The position numbers and the translations under genes were made by a program. DNA of 64,000 bases, taken from Shewanella sp. ANA-3. Lineage in GTDB: Bacteria; Pseudomonadota; Gammaproteobacteria; Enterobacterales; Shewanellaceae. Shown here one piece after another: positions 44,561-54,144 of this stretch. The notes beneath the pieces were generated by a model that saw nothing but the letters and a program-made list of their open reading frames with translations, had not been told where the DNA came from and did not search any database. The DNA lies in assembly GCF_000203935.1 (NCBI RefSeq), contig NC_008577.1:3224001-3288000 (forward strand), read 5' to 3'. Each line of letters opens with the position of its first letter. The first letter of the stretch is position 1.

Positions 44561-45721
44561 CTACTGGAGAGTCTTGCCTTGTAGACTTTTGGCCTGACTC
44601 AAGATTTCATTTAAAAACACTGAGTCTGATTGCTTTGCCAACAGCACCGCTTTGTTGGAAGCATCGATCGCAAGGGCGGTTTGACCATCAAGATCGTAGG
44701 CGGTTGCTAAGCTATCCCAGAGCACCTCAGACATAGGAAACACCTTTGTCCCTTCCAGTAAAATCTCCACACCCCACGCCGTTTTTTGCTCATAGCTGGC
44801 CTTGAGACCATAGACATTGTACTGCTGGGCAGAGAGCGGAAACTCATAGCCGAAGACCGCCGTTTGCTGGTGATAGAACTGCTTTAATGCCTTTAGCGGC
44901 ATCACCGCGATTTCGGGCACCGCATTCCAGCCCGCAAACAGCGTCTTTAATGCCGCAACATTGCCGATAAGCGGGGTGCTGTCATGGGTTTCTTCGGGGA
45001 AGCGTTTATCAAACCATTGCAACATTTGGGTTGAAGGAGGCTTCACTGACGGGCTATTTCCCAAGGTATTTTGCAATTGGGTGATTTGGACTGCAAAGGC
45101 GCTGGCCATCTCATTGGGTTCACTGGCGATACTCAAAAACCAGCGCATGGGTTTTGTCCGTTTGGCAACGGCTAGCTTAGCGGACTCCTGTACGAGCCAA
45201 TTATTGTCCCACCAAAGGCTCGGGCTGATGGATATCGCCGCATTAAACCGAGTGTCAGGCGTCAGAGCCACATAACTGCTGAATAGCCCAGCCATAGAGT
45301 GTCCCGACAGTATGTGGTAATCGGCAATGCGATATTTCTGGCCCAAACTGCTGAGTAGTTCTGTTTCTAAAAACTGCCTGTAGTTCTCTGCTCCACCACT
45401 TCGGTCTTTGAACTGTTCTAATTGGGTCGGCGTAAACGACTTTAAGCGATTATTCGAGCTGACACCCACGACAATCAGTTCAGGGATAATGGCATAGCTA
45501 CTTAAAAAGCCGACATTCGCGGCAATATGCTCAAATTGTGTTGAGCCATCCAAGACAACTAAAACGGGATAACGAAAATCGCTGGAATGACCATAGGTAT
45601 CGGGGAGTTTGATTTGTAAGTTAATATCATCATTCAATATTTCAGAATGGATCTGCATCTTGTCTGCCTGCGCCATCACCTGCATTGACAAGAAAAAAAT
45701 CAGCCCTAATACAATCCGCAT
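44561..45721 (-). CDS. Secreted esterase-like alpha/beta hydrolase with C-terminal repeats
   Basis: A 386-residue protein with a signal peptide (RIVLGLIFFLSMQVMAQA) and a PF00756-type putative esterase domain: VLVVLDGSTQFEHI, the nucleophile elbow GHSMAGLFSSYVAL (serine at about 156), and ISPSLWWDN. The C-terminal 100 residues carry helical repeats (AASYEQK-like, LWDSLATAYDLDGQTALAIDASNKAVLLA) of TPR character. Related proteins include siderophore esterases and S-formylglutathione-type hydrolases; no iron genes are nearby. GGAGG precedes the ATG. Confidence 0.8.
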   Translation of the reverse strand: MRIVLGLIFFLSMQVMAQADKMQIHSEILNDDINLQIKLPDTYGHSSDFRYPVLVVLDGSTQFEHIAANVGFLSSYAIIPELIVVGVSSNNRLKSFTPTQLEQFKDRSGGAENYRQFLETELLSSLGQKYRIADYHILSGHSMAGLFSSYVALTPDTRFNAAISISPSLWWDNNWLVQESAKLAVAKRTKPMRWFLSIASEPNEMASAFAVQITQLQNTLGNSPSVKPPSTQMLQWFDKRFPEETHDSTPLIGNVAALKTLFAGWNAVPEIAVMPLKALKQFYHQQTAVFGYEFPLSAQQYNVYGLKASYEQKTAWGVEILLEGTKVFPMSEVLWDSLATAYDLDGQTALAIDASNKAVLLAKQSDSVFLNEILSQAKSLQGKTLQ

Positions 45722-45966
45722 CGTTAACCTCCATGAACAACGGCTGCTAAGTTACTGGTTTTTATCAAGACAATCAATTTATTAACATAATTACGCCACC
45801 AGAAAGCCCTGATTAGCCACAAATGACACTTAGGCTCTCAATCGAGAATTCCTATCTAAACTCGGCGGGATAATCTTGTATACTGCACACCACGCAATGA
45901 CGAATGCATAAGTGCGCTGGGATGTCTTACCAACTCCAGTGACACCATAAAAAACTAGGAACACCT

Positions 45967-46791
45967 ATGTTAGGAACGCTAAAAAAGCTGCGCGCACACT
46001 TAGATGAGGCGCAACAAGTACAGTATCAACTGGTTGTTGGCGACGACTTGCTGCCACTGAATCCCTTAATTGGCAAGCCGCTGACCCTGACCCACACAGG
46101 TAACATCTTCTGCTGTAACTGCGGCAAAAAGACCAAAAAAAGCTATTCGCAAGGCCATTGCTTTGTGTGCATGCAAAAGCTCGCCAGCTGCGATATGTGC
46201 ATTATGAAGCCCGAAACCTGTCACTTTGACCAAGGTACTTGCCGCGAGCCAGAGTGGGCGCAAAGCCATTGTTTTGTGCCGCATTATGTTTATCTATCCA
46301 ATACTTCGGGCATCAAGGTCGGTATCACTCGCCACACCCAATTGCCTACTCGCTGGATAGATCAGGGTGCGACTCAAGGGTTACCGATTTTTAAAGTGTC
46401 CACACGACAAATCTCGGGTTTAGTGGAAGTGGAGTTAGCCAAACTCATCAACGATAAAACCCACTGGCAAACCATGCTTAAGGGCCACGCCGATGATATC
46501 GATTTAAATGCTAAGGCTGCGGAACTGATCCCGCAAATTGAGGCTAAGTTACACGAAATCGGCATGCAAAAAGGCGATTACAGCATCGAACGTTTAGATG
46601 AAACGATTCAGTCGATTCACTATCCCATCGACACCTTTCCGAAGAAGATCACTTCCCACAACTTCGATAAAAATGAGATGGTAAGCGGGATTTTACAGGG
46701 GATTAAAGGTCAGTATCTGATCTTCGATACGGGCGTGATTAATATTCGCAAATTCACCGCCTATGAAGTCAGCGTAGCGTTAGCTGACTAA
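45967..46791 (+). CDS. DUF2797-family protein (zinc ribbon plus GIY-YIG-like segment)
   Basis: A 274-residue protein. Early cysteines CCNCGKKTKKSYSQGHCFVCMQKLASCDMC form a likely zinc site, followed by CHFDQGTC; then HYVYLSNTSGIKVGITRHTQLPTRWIDQGA resembles the GIY-YIG core of DUF2797. Function unknown. TAGGA lies 8 bp before the ATG. Monocistronic. Confidence 0.82.
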   Translation: MLGTLKKLRAHLDEAQQVQYQLVVGDDLLPLNPLIGKPLTLTHTGNIFCCNCGKKTKKSYSQGHCFVCMQKLASCDMCIMKPETCHFDQGTCREPEWAQSHCFVPHYVYLSNTSGIKVGITRHTQLPTRWIDQGATQGLPIFKVSTRQISGLVEVELAKLINDKTHWQTMLKGHADDIDLNAKAAELIPQIEAKLHEIGMQKGDYSIERLDETIQSIHYPIDTFPKKITSHNFDKNEMVSGILQGIKGQYLIFDTGVINIRKFTAYEVSVALAD

Positions 46792-47043
46792 TATAAGTTA
46801 AAATTCCTGTCAAATTAGTGTGTTGAGCGCTGCTATGGCAGTCAGCACACTTATTGCTAAACCGTTAGATGACAGTAGTGAAGCCTCTAAATCGCTTAGG
46901 TTGAACCTCGATATACTCATACCTAAAGCATTGTGATCACCCTTATCTTGCAATCACTCAGCCGCACCCACTCCCAGCATCCCACATGGATAAAATGGCG
47001 CTCACCTTTTCCAAGGTAAAAATCTCTATATGGAATATATTTT

Positions 47044-47616
47044 ATGAAACAAGGACCTCAAAATTTTATCCGTCGCTGTGCATTCCAACAAGAATTACGT
47101 AGTAAGCAATCTGGGATAATGTTGCTCTTAATAATCCCGTTGATAATAGCAAGCGGTCCTTGGAAGGAACTGACCGCATCGCTATCGACAGAACCATGGG
47201 ATATAGGATTTACAATTGTTGTCGTTTTAGCCGTTGTGGTGGCATTTTTCTTCGCCTTCATGATCATTTCTGAAACGATAAGATTGAGCAAAGCCGCTAA
47301 AGATGAACAGCTTAGATTAGCTGAAGCTGGACCTGATGGTTATTACATCGATATCTATCAAGAAGGCCTTATATTTAATCTCTACGATGCCGAGTTTCAT
47401 CTTTTTGATATGAAACAACAGTTTGTCCCATTGGATGAGATTGCCAGTACAAAATACTTTAAATATAGAGGCACACGCCGCTTGACGATCAACTTTGTCC
47501 AGATTTCCGGCCAAGTGTCGTTCACGAACAGGGAAATAAATATGGATAATTTTGATTTTCTGAAGGAATTTCTCGAAACTCATGTAGCTAATCAAGAGAA
47601 TAAGGCAAGAAAATAA
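47044..47616 (+). CDS. Hypothetical two-helix membrane protein
   Basis: A 190-residue protein with two transmembrane helices (about residues 25-38 and 56-78) and a cytoplasmic PH-like beta-rich domain (GYYIDIYQEGLIFNLYDAEFHLFDMKQQFVPLDEIASTKYF). Base use is more AT-rich than the neighbours. No family name recognised and no good SD, but coding character is clear. Confidence 0.65.
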   Translation: MKQGPQNFIRRCAFQQELRSKQSGIMLLLIIPLIIASGPWKELTASLSTEPWDIGFTIVVVLAVVVAFFFAFMIISETIRLSKAAKDEQLRLAEAGPDGYYIDIYQEGLIFNLYDAEFHLFDMKQQFVPLDEIASTKYFKYRGTRRLTINFVQISGQVSFTNREINMDNFDFLKEFLETHVANQENKARK

Positions 47617-47741
47617 GCCAGCTTAAGCTAGCTTGATTAGGAATAGCGGCGTTGTGTAAAGCATAAGCCCTACGCAACGCTCGCCATTCTTGGATAAGCC
47701 TGATGTAGATGAGATTGAAGCAATCGAACAGAGGCTTTGCT

Positions 47742-48143
47742 CTAACTTGGTTGCGCAACCATATGAACAAGTTCCCAGATATGTCCATCGGGATCTTCAA
47801 AGGCATGGCCGTACATAAATCCTTGATCCTGCGCTTGACGATAGGCTTTGCCGCCATGCTGTTCGGCAAGCTTGACCAAGTGATCGACACGCTCCCGACT
47901 GTCGCAGTCTAGACAATTGAGCACTTCTGTCGTGGTGCGGGCATCGGCAATCGCCTTATCGGTAAAGCCCGCGAAAAAAGGCTTCGCCAGCAACATCACA
48001 TAAATATTGTCGGCAATTACCACGCAAGCGGCCTGCTCATTGCTGTATTGCTCATTAATACCAAATCCTATGCCAGCGTAAAAAGCCCGTGATTGTTGAA
48101 CACTTTCAACCGCTAAATTAACAAAGATACTTTGTGCCATCAT
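47742..48143 (-). CDS. VOC-superfamily protein (PhnB/lactoylglutathione lyase-like)
   Basis: A 133-residue VOC protein starting SIFVNLAVESVQQSRAFYAGIGFG and ending YGHAFEDPDGHIWELVHM, with the last glutamate as metal ligand. The start is either the ATG at 48143 or the next codon, both after GGGAG. Substrate unknown. Confidence 0.8.
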   Translation of the reverse strand: MMAQSIFVNLAVESVQQSRAFYAGIGFGINEQYSNEQAACVVIADNIYVMLLAKPFFAGFTDKAIADARTTTEVLNCLDCDSRERVDHLVKLAEQHGGKAYRQAQDQGFMYGHAFEDPDGHIWELVHMVAQPS

Positions 48144-48443
48144 AATCTCCCTTTAAAAATCCTCTGCGGACGTCACATCCTGTCCTGTAAAAATACCTGT
48201 AACTGTAAATAGCTCAGAGAACAGTCTAGTCAATCATTGCGGCATCCTAAACCTATATTCCCACAAGAGCATAAGGCGAGTATCTTACTCGCCTTATGAG
48301 GATACCTTATGACAGTGATCTTAAGCTTTCAGCCTTAAGTCTGTCAGTTTATAACCTTCTCTTTATAGCTATCTGTTTATAACTATCTGTTTTTAGCTAT
48401 CTGTTTATAAGAGTCAGTTTGCAACCGAGCTGGGATAACCGCG
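48144..48443. other. Intergenic region, 300 bp
   Basis: Contains a 12-bp hairpin ATAAGGCGAGTA/TACTCGCCTTAT (48271-48282, 48286-48297) and, at about 48363-48420, four degenerate 14-15-bp repeats with the core CTATCTGTTT. No gene seen. Confidence 0.55.
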
Positions 48444-49046
48444 CTATTGCACCGCATGGGTGGCGGGCAGCGATAACAACATTTCATCGATTAAACCATC
48501 GAAGCGGGCCTTAACTTCATCTATATTTTTAATGTTGGCAAAGCCTTGGGCAAGGACTCGCCAGACCATTTCCGTGGGTTGCCCCGCGATACCCGTCGGT
48601 TTAAAAAAGCTAATCAGCACTGAGCCTTTATCGTACTTTTTAGGGTCAACACCTTGGTTCGATAAACCCGGCACTAAACCTGCGGCGGCGAGAATCTGCT
48701 CGTCCGACATTTGTGTGCCCATGGCGACGCCAAACCCGACTTGAAAGTCCGCCAGCTGCGGATCTTCGACCCAGCGATACCCTTTCGTCAGTAGCACTTT
48801 TTTCAGCGTATCTTGCATATGTTGTTGGACTTGTTGTTTGTCTAATCGACTGTCGACAAAGATTTTCTGGAGTGTTGGGTGCCAACTGTAGGTCATGGCG
48901 CTCGGCGGTAATAGGCTCAAATCCCCCGAAGTCACAATTGTGGTTCGCAGCGCCTGCGAATCATCCACACTCACACAGGCCGTCAGCGCGGCAAAACCTA
49001 TGGTTAATAGCGTCAATAAACGCCCAATAGTTTGTGGTAAATACAT
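48444..49046 (-). CDS. DUF4136 lipoprotein
   Basis: A 200-residue lipoprotein: signal LLTLLTIGFAALTACVSVDD with lipobox LTAC, then the DUF4136 pattern TYSWHPTLQKIFVDSRLDKQQVQQHMQDTLKKVLLTKGYRWVEDPQLADFQVGF and the second half VWRVLAQGFANI. Outer-membrane anchored by prediction, function unknown. Monocistronic. Confidence 0.82.
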   Translation of the reverse strand: MYLPQTIGRLLTLLTIGFAALTACVSVDDSQALRTTIVTSGDLSLLPPSAMTYSWHPTLQKIFVDSRLDKQQVQQHMQDTLKKVLLTKGYRWVEDPQLADFQVGFGVAMGTQMSDEQILAAAGLVPGLSNQGVDPKKYDKGSVLISFFKPTGIAGQPTEMVWRVLAQGFANIKNIDEVKARFDGLIDEMLLSLPATHAVQ

Positions 49047-49361
49047 ACTTATTCCCTTATTGCGATTTTTACAGCTTAAGGATAGTTGCTATTTCCAAGA
49101 CTGAAAGTCGATATGCATCATAGTGTTAAATCATCGCTCTCGACAAGCCTTGTGGCTAAATTGCACTCAGGCATTTATGGCTTCCCAATTCGTTATGATT
49201 TGTTACTTTATTATGCCCGCAGGGCGTATAGGCGCGGCTCAATTTACCCGCTAGAATGCCTCGCCGAGCGACTGCAACTTGCATAGTCACGGCGCAAAAA
49301 TTGAGGGAATATGCCCTTATCACAATGCCAACAACGACAACAAAAGGTGTGAAATAGATCT
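49047..49361. other. Divergent intergenic region, 315 bp
   Basis: Between the DUF4136 lipoprotein and lysE-like genes; promoter region for both. Nothing else recognised. Confidence 0.5.
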
Positions 49362-49955
49362 ATGGAGTTAATACTCGCTATCGCGTTGTTTGCCTTCTCA
49401 TCAGGGATCACTCCTGGGCCTAACAACATTATGCTGATGACCTCTGGGGTCAACTTTGGTGTTAAACGCAGTATTCCGCATCTGATGGGGATTAGCCTTG
49501 GCTTTCCCACTATGATCCTCGCCATCGGCCTAGGCTTAAGTGCCCTATTTCAAGCCTACCCGATTATCCACCAAGTGATTAAAATCATTGGGATTGTGTA
49601 TCTCCTGTACCTGTCTTGGCTGATTGCCAACAGCAGTAGCAAGATGGAGGGCAAGAGTATAGCTAAACCCTTTAGCTTTCTGCAGGCCGCCGCATTTCAA
49701 TGGGTTAACCCTAAAGGCTGGATTATGGCCGTGGGCGCAATTGCCACTTTTACCTCGGTGCAACAGGATCTCACGCCGCAAGTGGTCACTATTGCCACAG
49801 TATTTTTATGTGTGGCCTTTCCCTGCGCCGTAGTGTGGCTTGGATTTGGTGTGGCGCTTAAACGAATTTTGAAAAACGAGCGCCAGCAGAAGATCTTTAA
49901 TATCACTATGGCCATCTTGCTTGTGGCGTCTATCATCCCTATGATCGCCCCCTAA
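49362..49955 (+). CDS. LysE/RhtB-family amino-acid exporter
   Basis: A 197-residue LysE-family membrane protein with six hydrophobic helices; the family hallmark GITPGPNNIMLM follows the first helix and GISLGFPTMILAIGLG and WVNPKGWIMAVGAIATF are typical of the DUF-like YrhP subgroup. It exports an amino acid or related solute. DUF1415 follows after 27 bp, so the two are likely co-transcribed. Confidence 0.87.
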   Translation: MELILAIALFAFSSGITPGPNNIMLMTSGVNFGVKRSIPHLMGISLGFPTMILAIGLGLSALFQAYPIIHQVIKIIGIVYLLYLSWLIANSSSKMEGKSIAKPFSFLQAAAFQWVNPKGWIMAVGAIATFTSVQQDLTPQVVTIATVFLCVAFPCAVVWLGFGVALKRILKNERQQKIFNITMAILLVASIIPMIAP

Positions 49956-49982
49956 TTTTGGCCGTAAGAGTTAAGCACTAGC

Positions 49983-50531
49983 ATGAATGAGATAGATCTG
50001 ATCATTGAACAAACCGATAACTGGGTGAAAAAAGTGATCATGAAATACAACATTTGCCCCTTCGCCAGACGTGAGGTTGAGCGCGGCAGTATTCGCTATC
50101 TCGTTGTTGAACAAACCAAAGTCAAGCTAGTGCTTAAAGCCTTAATTGAAGAATGCCAATATCTAGATGCCCACCCAGAGCACGAAACCACGCTGTTTAT
50201 TCTGCCGCGGGGTTTTGAGGGCTTTTACACTTACCTCGATCTGGTCGATATGGCGAACGACGCCTTATTCGACAACGACTATGAAGGCGTGTATCAGCTC
50301 GCGCATTTTCATCCCGACTATTGCTTCGAGGATGAACCACAGGATTCTGCGGCCAATTATACCAACCGCGCGCCCTACCCAACCCTGCATATTATCCGCG
50401 AGGCCAGTATGGAGTTAGCCCTAGCTAACTACAACGACCCCGAATCAATTCCCGAGCGCAATATTCAATTTTGTGAGCGTAAAGGCAGCGAGTTTTTTAT
50501 TAAATTACTCGCAGAGTGCATGGGGAAATAG
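49983..50531 (+). CDS. DUF1415-family protein
   Basis: A 182-residue cytoplasmic protein with the DUF1415 signature NICPFARREVERGSIRYLV, TTLFILPRGFEGFYTYLDLVDMANDAL, QLAHFHPDYCFEDE and NRAPYPTLHIIREASME. Function unknown. It probably shares a transcript with the LysE-like gene. Confidence 0.88.
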   Translation: MNEIDLIIEQTDNWVKKVIMKYNICPFARREVERGSIRYLVVEQTKVKLVLKALIEECQYLDAHPEHETTLFILPRGFEGFYTYLDLVDMANDALFDNDYEGVYQLAHFHPDYCFEDEPQDSAANYTNRAPYPTLHIIREASMELALANYNDPESIPERNIQFCERKGSEFFIKLLAECMGK

Positions 50532-50604
50532 CTTTTATTTCAAAGTAATAAACCCAACAAAGCCTAAGCTTAGGCATTGGGAAAGGTCGCACTGTTTACA
50601 CCAA

Positions 50605-51080
50605 TCACAGGATTTGTGTGCTCCATTTCTCATTGCCATAGCGACGATTCTTATAGCTATCAATACGCCATTCATCGGCCTTTTTAAGGACGATAAACAG
50701 ATACTCATCTTCGAAGTGAGTGTTGGTTTTGATATAGATTTCGGCTCTGCTCTTATGTTTTAAGTTAACGAGCAGCTCAAGAGAGGATGGTCACAACCAT
50801 TAAACTTTGAAGGAAAACCAAAGGAGTTGCGAACTTTACCGCCGTACACACGGGGCTTATCGGTACAAAACCCATCGAATAAGGGGGAGATTTGTTCATT
50901 GAGCAGTGCAAACCAATCGGTCCGCTCTGCATAGTGGAACTCAGTTTCGGGTAATACCTTTCTTAAGGCTTCTTCCTCTGCTTGCCGTTTGGCATAAAGA
51001 TTATTTTCGATCTCATTCCAACTTTGGCTGAAAGATAACACACGCTGTGTTAAATACGCTTTTAATTCAATGTCATCCAT
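50605..51080 (-). pseudogene. NTF2-like protein gene (possible immunity protein), frameshifted
   Basis: The ATG frame (50760-51080) ends prematurely as HPLLSCSLT-stop, but the next frame continues as ELLVNLKHKSRAEIYIKTNTHFEDEYLFIVLKKADEWRIDSY to a stop at 50605. A single missing base near 50779 (for example CTCTT(A)GAGC) would restore one protein of about 158 residues. The RVYGGKVRNSFGFPSKF segment and the YLFIVLKKADEWRIDS strand fit the NTF2-fold immunity proteins of polymorphic toxin systems; no toxin gene is nearby. Sequencing error is also possible. Confidence 0.6.
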
Positions 51081-51448
51081 GTCGATTATCTCGTCCTCTC
51101 CTAGGAATACTTACAGCGGACACTATAATCAAACGGCCCGTCGGTCACCAGCCTTGCTCTCTATCACATCAATAAAAAACATAATGATAATTCATTAGCT
51201 TAGAGTGAATTAGCCAGCATATTCTCCCCTAGATAGCTTGGTTGTTAACGCAGCCATAATTGTCATTCTTTATTTACAGCTCAAAATATTTACAAATTGC
51301 TACTTTTGTTATTTGTTTGTTAAAAATAAATTCCTGTGTTAGGTTGAAATCGCCTAAGTCAGCAGACGCCCGTCTGTCCATAGGAGCACAAGTAGATGCT
51401 CCGTGTCGCTTAGGTCTTACAACCTTGATAACAAATGGAGCAAGCACA
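51081..51448. other. Intergenic region upstream of the subtilase, 368 bp
   Basis: Contains the divergent promoters. An AT-rich stretch ATAATGATAATTCATTAG (51181-51198) resembles part of a Fur site but lacks the third hexamer. Nothing else recognised. Confidence 0.4.
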
Positions 51449-53014
51449 ATGAAATTAACCAAAATCGCCAGTGCCGTTATTGCCTTATCTGTGGGCGTTA
51501 TTGCCCAAGCCCATGCCGACGACAATCGTTATGTCATTCAAGTCGAAGCGGGTCATAAAGGCATAGTTAAAGCACTGGCCAAAAAATTGGGCGCAGAAAT
51601 CAACCTTGAAGGGGATGAATTTATCGCTGCGACTTTTACCGGCAAAGATCTCGCCCAAGTAAAAGGCCTGCTAAACAACCCACATATCACCCTGATTGAA
51701 GAAGACGTTCGCCGTCATCCAATGGCGCTATATAACGACGATGCGGGCAATCCAATGACCCAGCAAGTCACGCCCTATGCGATATATCAATCCCATGCCA
51801 ACGAAGTAACTTTTAACCCAAATGCGGGCATGAAGGTGTGTATTATTGACTCGGGTTTAGATAGCTCAAACCCAGACTTTAACTGGAACAACATCACCGG
51901 CGATAACGACTCTGGTACGGGTAACTGGTATCAGAACGGTGGCCCACACGGCACCCACGTAGCGGGTACTATAGGTGCGGCGGATAACAATATCGGTGTA
52001 GTCGGTATGGCGCCTGGCGTACCCATGCATATCGTAAAAGTATTCAACGCCTCGGGTTGGGGTTACTCCTCTGACTTAGCCTATGCAGCCAACAAATGTA
52101 GTAATGCTGGCGCTAAGATCATCAGCATGAGTTTAGGTGGCGGCGCAGCCAACAATACTGAAAAGAATGCCTTCGACGCCTTTACTGCTGCGGGTGGTTT
52201 AGTGGTCGCGGCTGCGGGTAACGACGGTAACTCAGTGCGCTCCTATCCAGCGGGTTACCCATCGGTGATGATGATCGGTGCTAACGATGCCAACAATAAG
52301 ATTGCCGACTTCTCCCAATACCCAAGCTGCGTGAGCGGTCGTGGTAAAAAAGCCGTCAACGATGATGGCATCTGTGTTGAAGTGACCGCAGGCGGTGTCG
52401 ATACCCTATCAACCTACCCTGCAGGCATGGCAACGGCCTCAACCTTAACAGCCGATGGCGCGGCAGTCGCCTCATCAGCAATGGAAAACCCAGGTTCAGC
52501 CACGGGTAACACCTATTTTATGGGCACGGCTCAGGCAGTGGATTCGGGCGCGAACGGTAAGATTTGTGTTATCGATCGCGGTGTGATTTCCTTCCACGAT
52601 AAAGTGCTTAACTGTGAAAACTCAGGCGGTGTGGGCGCAATCGTTATCAACAACGTGGCGGGCATGCTCTACGGCACTTTGGGTGATACCAACGCCACAA
52701 CTATTCCTGCTGTTGGCGCAGCGTTTGAAGATAGAGCGAGCCTACTTGCAGCCCAAAACGCAACGGTTTCAATCGATTCGGTTGACTACGGCTTTATGAG
52801 CGGTACTTCAATGGCCACACCAGCAGTATCGGGTATGGCGGCATTGGTATGGTCTAACCATTCACAATGTACCGGCACACAAATCCGTAACGCACTCAAA
52901 GCAACGGCAATGGATGCGGGTACTGTAGGTAAGGATAACTACTTCGGTTATGGTATCGTCAACGCGAAAGCGGCCGATGCTTACCTCACTACCTATGGCT
53001 GCTCTGGTAAATAG
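51449..53014 (+). CDS. Secreted subtilisin-family serine protease with PA insert
   Basis: A 521-residue preproprotein. Signal KLTKIASAVIALSVGVIAQAHA, then an I9-type propeptide (YVIQVEAGHKGIVKALAKKLGAEI to HITLIEEDVRRH), then the S8 domain: catalytic Asp about 134 (CIIDSGLDSS), His about 167 (PHGTHVAG), Ser about 454 (MSGTSMATP). A PA-like insert (ICVIDRGVISFHDKVLNCENSGGVGAIVINN) lies between the histidine and the serine. The ATG at 51449 follows GGAG; the longer frame from 51260 is not a signal. Likely an extracellular alkaline protease. Confidence 0.92.
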   Translation: MKLTKIASAVIALSVGVIAQAHADDNRYVIQVEAGHKGIVKALAKKLGAEINLEGDEFIAATFTGKDLAQVKGLLNNPHITLIEEDVRRHPMALYNDDAGNPMTQQVTPYAIYQSHANEVTFNPNAGMKVCIIDSGLDSSNPDFNWNNITGDNDSGTGNWYQNGGPHGTHVAGTIGAADNNIGVVGMAPGVPMHIVKVFNASGWGYSSDLAYAANKCSNAGAKIISMSLGGGAANNTEKNAFDAFTAAGGLVVAAAGNDGNSVRSYPAGYPSVMMIGANDANNKIADFSQYPSCVSGRGKKAVNDDGICVEVTAGGVDTLSTYPAGMATASTLTADGAAVASSAMENPGSATGNTYFMGTAQAVDSGANGKICVIDRGVISFHDKVLNCENSGGVGAIVINNVAGMLYGTLGDTNATTIPAVGAAFEDRASLLAAQNATVSIDSVDYGFMSGTSMATPAVSGMAALVWSNHSQCTGTQIRNALKATAMDAGTVGKDNYFGYGIVNAKAADAYLTTYGCSGK

Positions 53015-53035
53015 TATTTAGCCAAGATAATCCCA

Positions 53036-53069
53036 GTAAAAAAACCAGCACTTGTGCTGGTTTTTTTAT
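53036..53069 (+). terminator. Bidirectional terminator after the subtilase
   Basis: CCAGCAC-TT-GTGCTGG flanked by A7 and T7 runs (53038-53067); serves the convergent sseB gene as well. Confidence 0.93.
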
Positions 53070-53083
53070 TGTCTATCGGAAGA

Positions 53084-53914
53084 TTACTTAAACCAACCTT
53101 TGATACTGCTCAGCAGTGAGCGGCTGTAAAAAGGCGCGCTCTTGGCTTGGCAAAATGTCGCAATAGGCTCGACGCTGTCGCCATGTAAATGGTGCACCTT
53201 AATGGGCCAGCTGTCCTGCTCTAATTGACGCTCGAGCAACTTCACATCGCCACGAATACGATTAATATCCTCTGAGTTTTCAGTGGGTAACTGGATCACT
53301 AAGCTTAAGGCGTGGTCCGAAGTACTACGAATAAAGTCCAAGCGTGACGATTCCAGCAGATAGGCCTTCTCGACGGTTTTATAGTTCGACAATAACCCTT
53401 TGAGCTGGGCGAAATGGGGATACTCATGGGGCTCGATATTGCCAAATAACGAGAGCGCGCCTCTATGTTCAACCAACTCAAGCTGCGATGACAACATCAA
53501 GCGTACTTCGTGTGCATCCAAGGATTTCGACATATTGCTGTTAGGATTCAGCGCCATATCGCTCCCCGATTGCAGCAACACTTGGAACAGCGTCTCGGCA
53601 TCGAGCGTCATCACCCCATGGTGCGCAGTGCCTTCGCTCTTCATCAATTCAATGGCCTTATCGACGGCGGTTTGAGATGTGAAAATCGGCGTAAAAGGAT
53701 GATCACTGCCATCCTCGAGGGGGACATACCACTGGGTGATGCCGATAGCCATCGCACCTTCACCCGCCTCGGGCGCCTCAGTGCTACTCTCACTCAAGAT
53801 AAACAGGGTTGATTGGCTAAGTTGTTGATAAAACTCGGCCGCATACAGATTGTCTTGGAGGGCCTTCACAAAAATTTGTTCGAGTGGGGTTGTCGCTTCT
53901 AGGGTGTACAACAT
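53084..53914 (-). CDS. sseB: SseB-family protein
   Basis: A 276-residue protein with an SseB N-terminal domain (LEQIFVKALQDNLYAAEFYQQLSQSTLFIL, then IPLEDGSDHPFTPIFTSQ) and an SseB C-terminal domain (SSRLDFIRSTSDHALSLVIQL). SseB is tied to serine sensitivity in E. coli by genetics only. I chose ATG at 53914 (AGGAAG upstream) over a TTG two codons earlier. Confidence 0.83.
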   Translation of the reverse strand: MLYTLEATTPLEQIFVKALQDNLYAAEFYQQLSQSTLFILSESSTEAPEAGEGAMAIGITQWYVPLEDGSDHPFTPIFTSQTAVDKAIELMKSEGTAHHGVMTLDAETLFQVLLQSGSDMALNPNSNMSKSLDAHEVRLMLSSQLELVEHRGALSLFGNIEPHEYPHFAQLKGLLSNYKTVEKAYLLESSRLDFIRSTSDHALSLVIQLPTENSEDINRIRGDVKLLERQLEQDSWPIKVHHLHGDSVEPIATFCQAKSAPFYSRSLLSSIKGWFK

Positions 53915-54144
53915 TGGCAAACTTCCTGTTATTAAGCGGTTCAGTCCTTTACTATCAAAGAGTTAAAAATAATTTTTAACCATTCGATTCACACTGACCA
54001 GATTAAATCGCGTGGGCATGGTAAAACATTGAGGGCGTCGAATCGAGTAAAACATCCCACAATTGGCATCAAAGCAGGCACTTAGCACAGTACCGAGCCT
54101 GCGCAGTCGCAAACTCGGCACTCATGAGTAACTGACTGATAGAA

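Noticed and set aside
48271..48297. Terminator for the VOC or lipoprotein gene
   Set aside because: The 12-bp hairpin has no T-run on either strand and does not follow a stop codon closely; left as an unexplained inverted repeat.
51179..51200. Fur box upstream of the subtilase
   Set aside because: Two GATAAT-like hexamers are present but the third is wrong and symmetry is poor.
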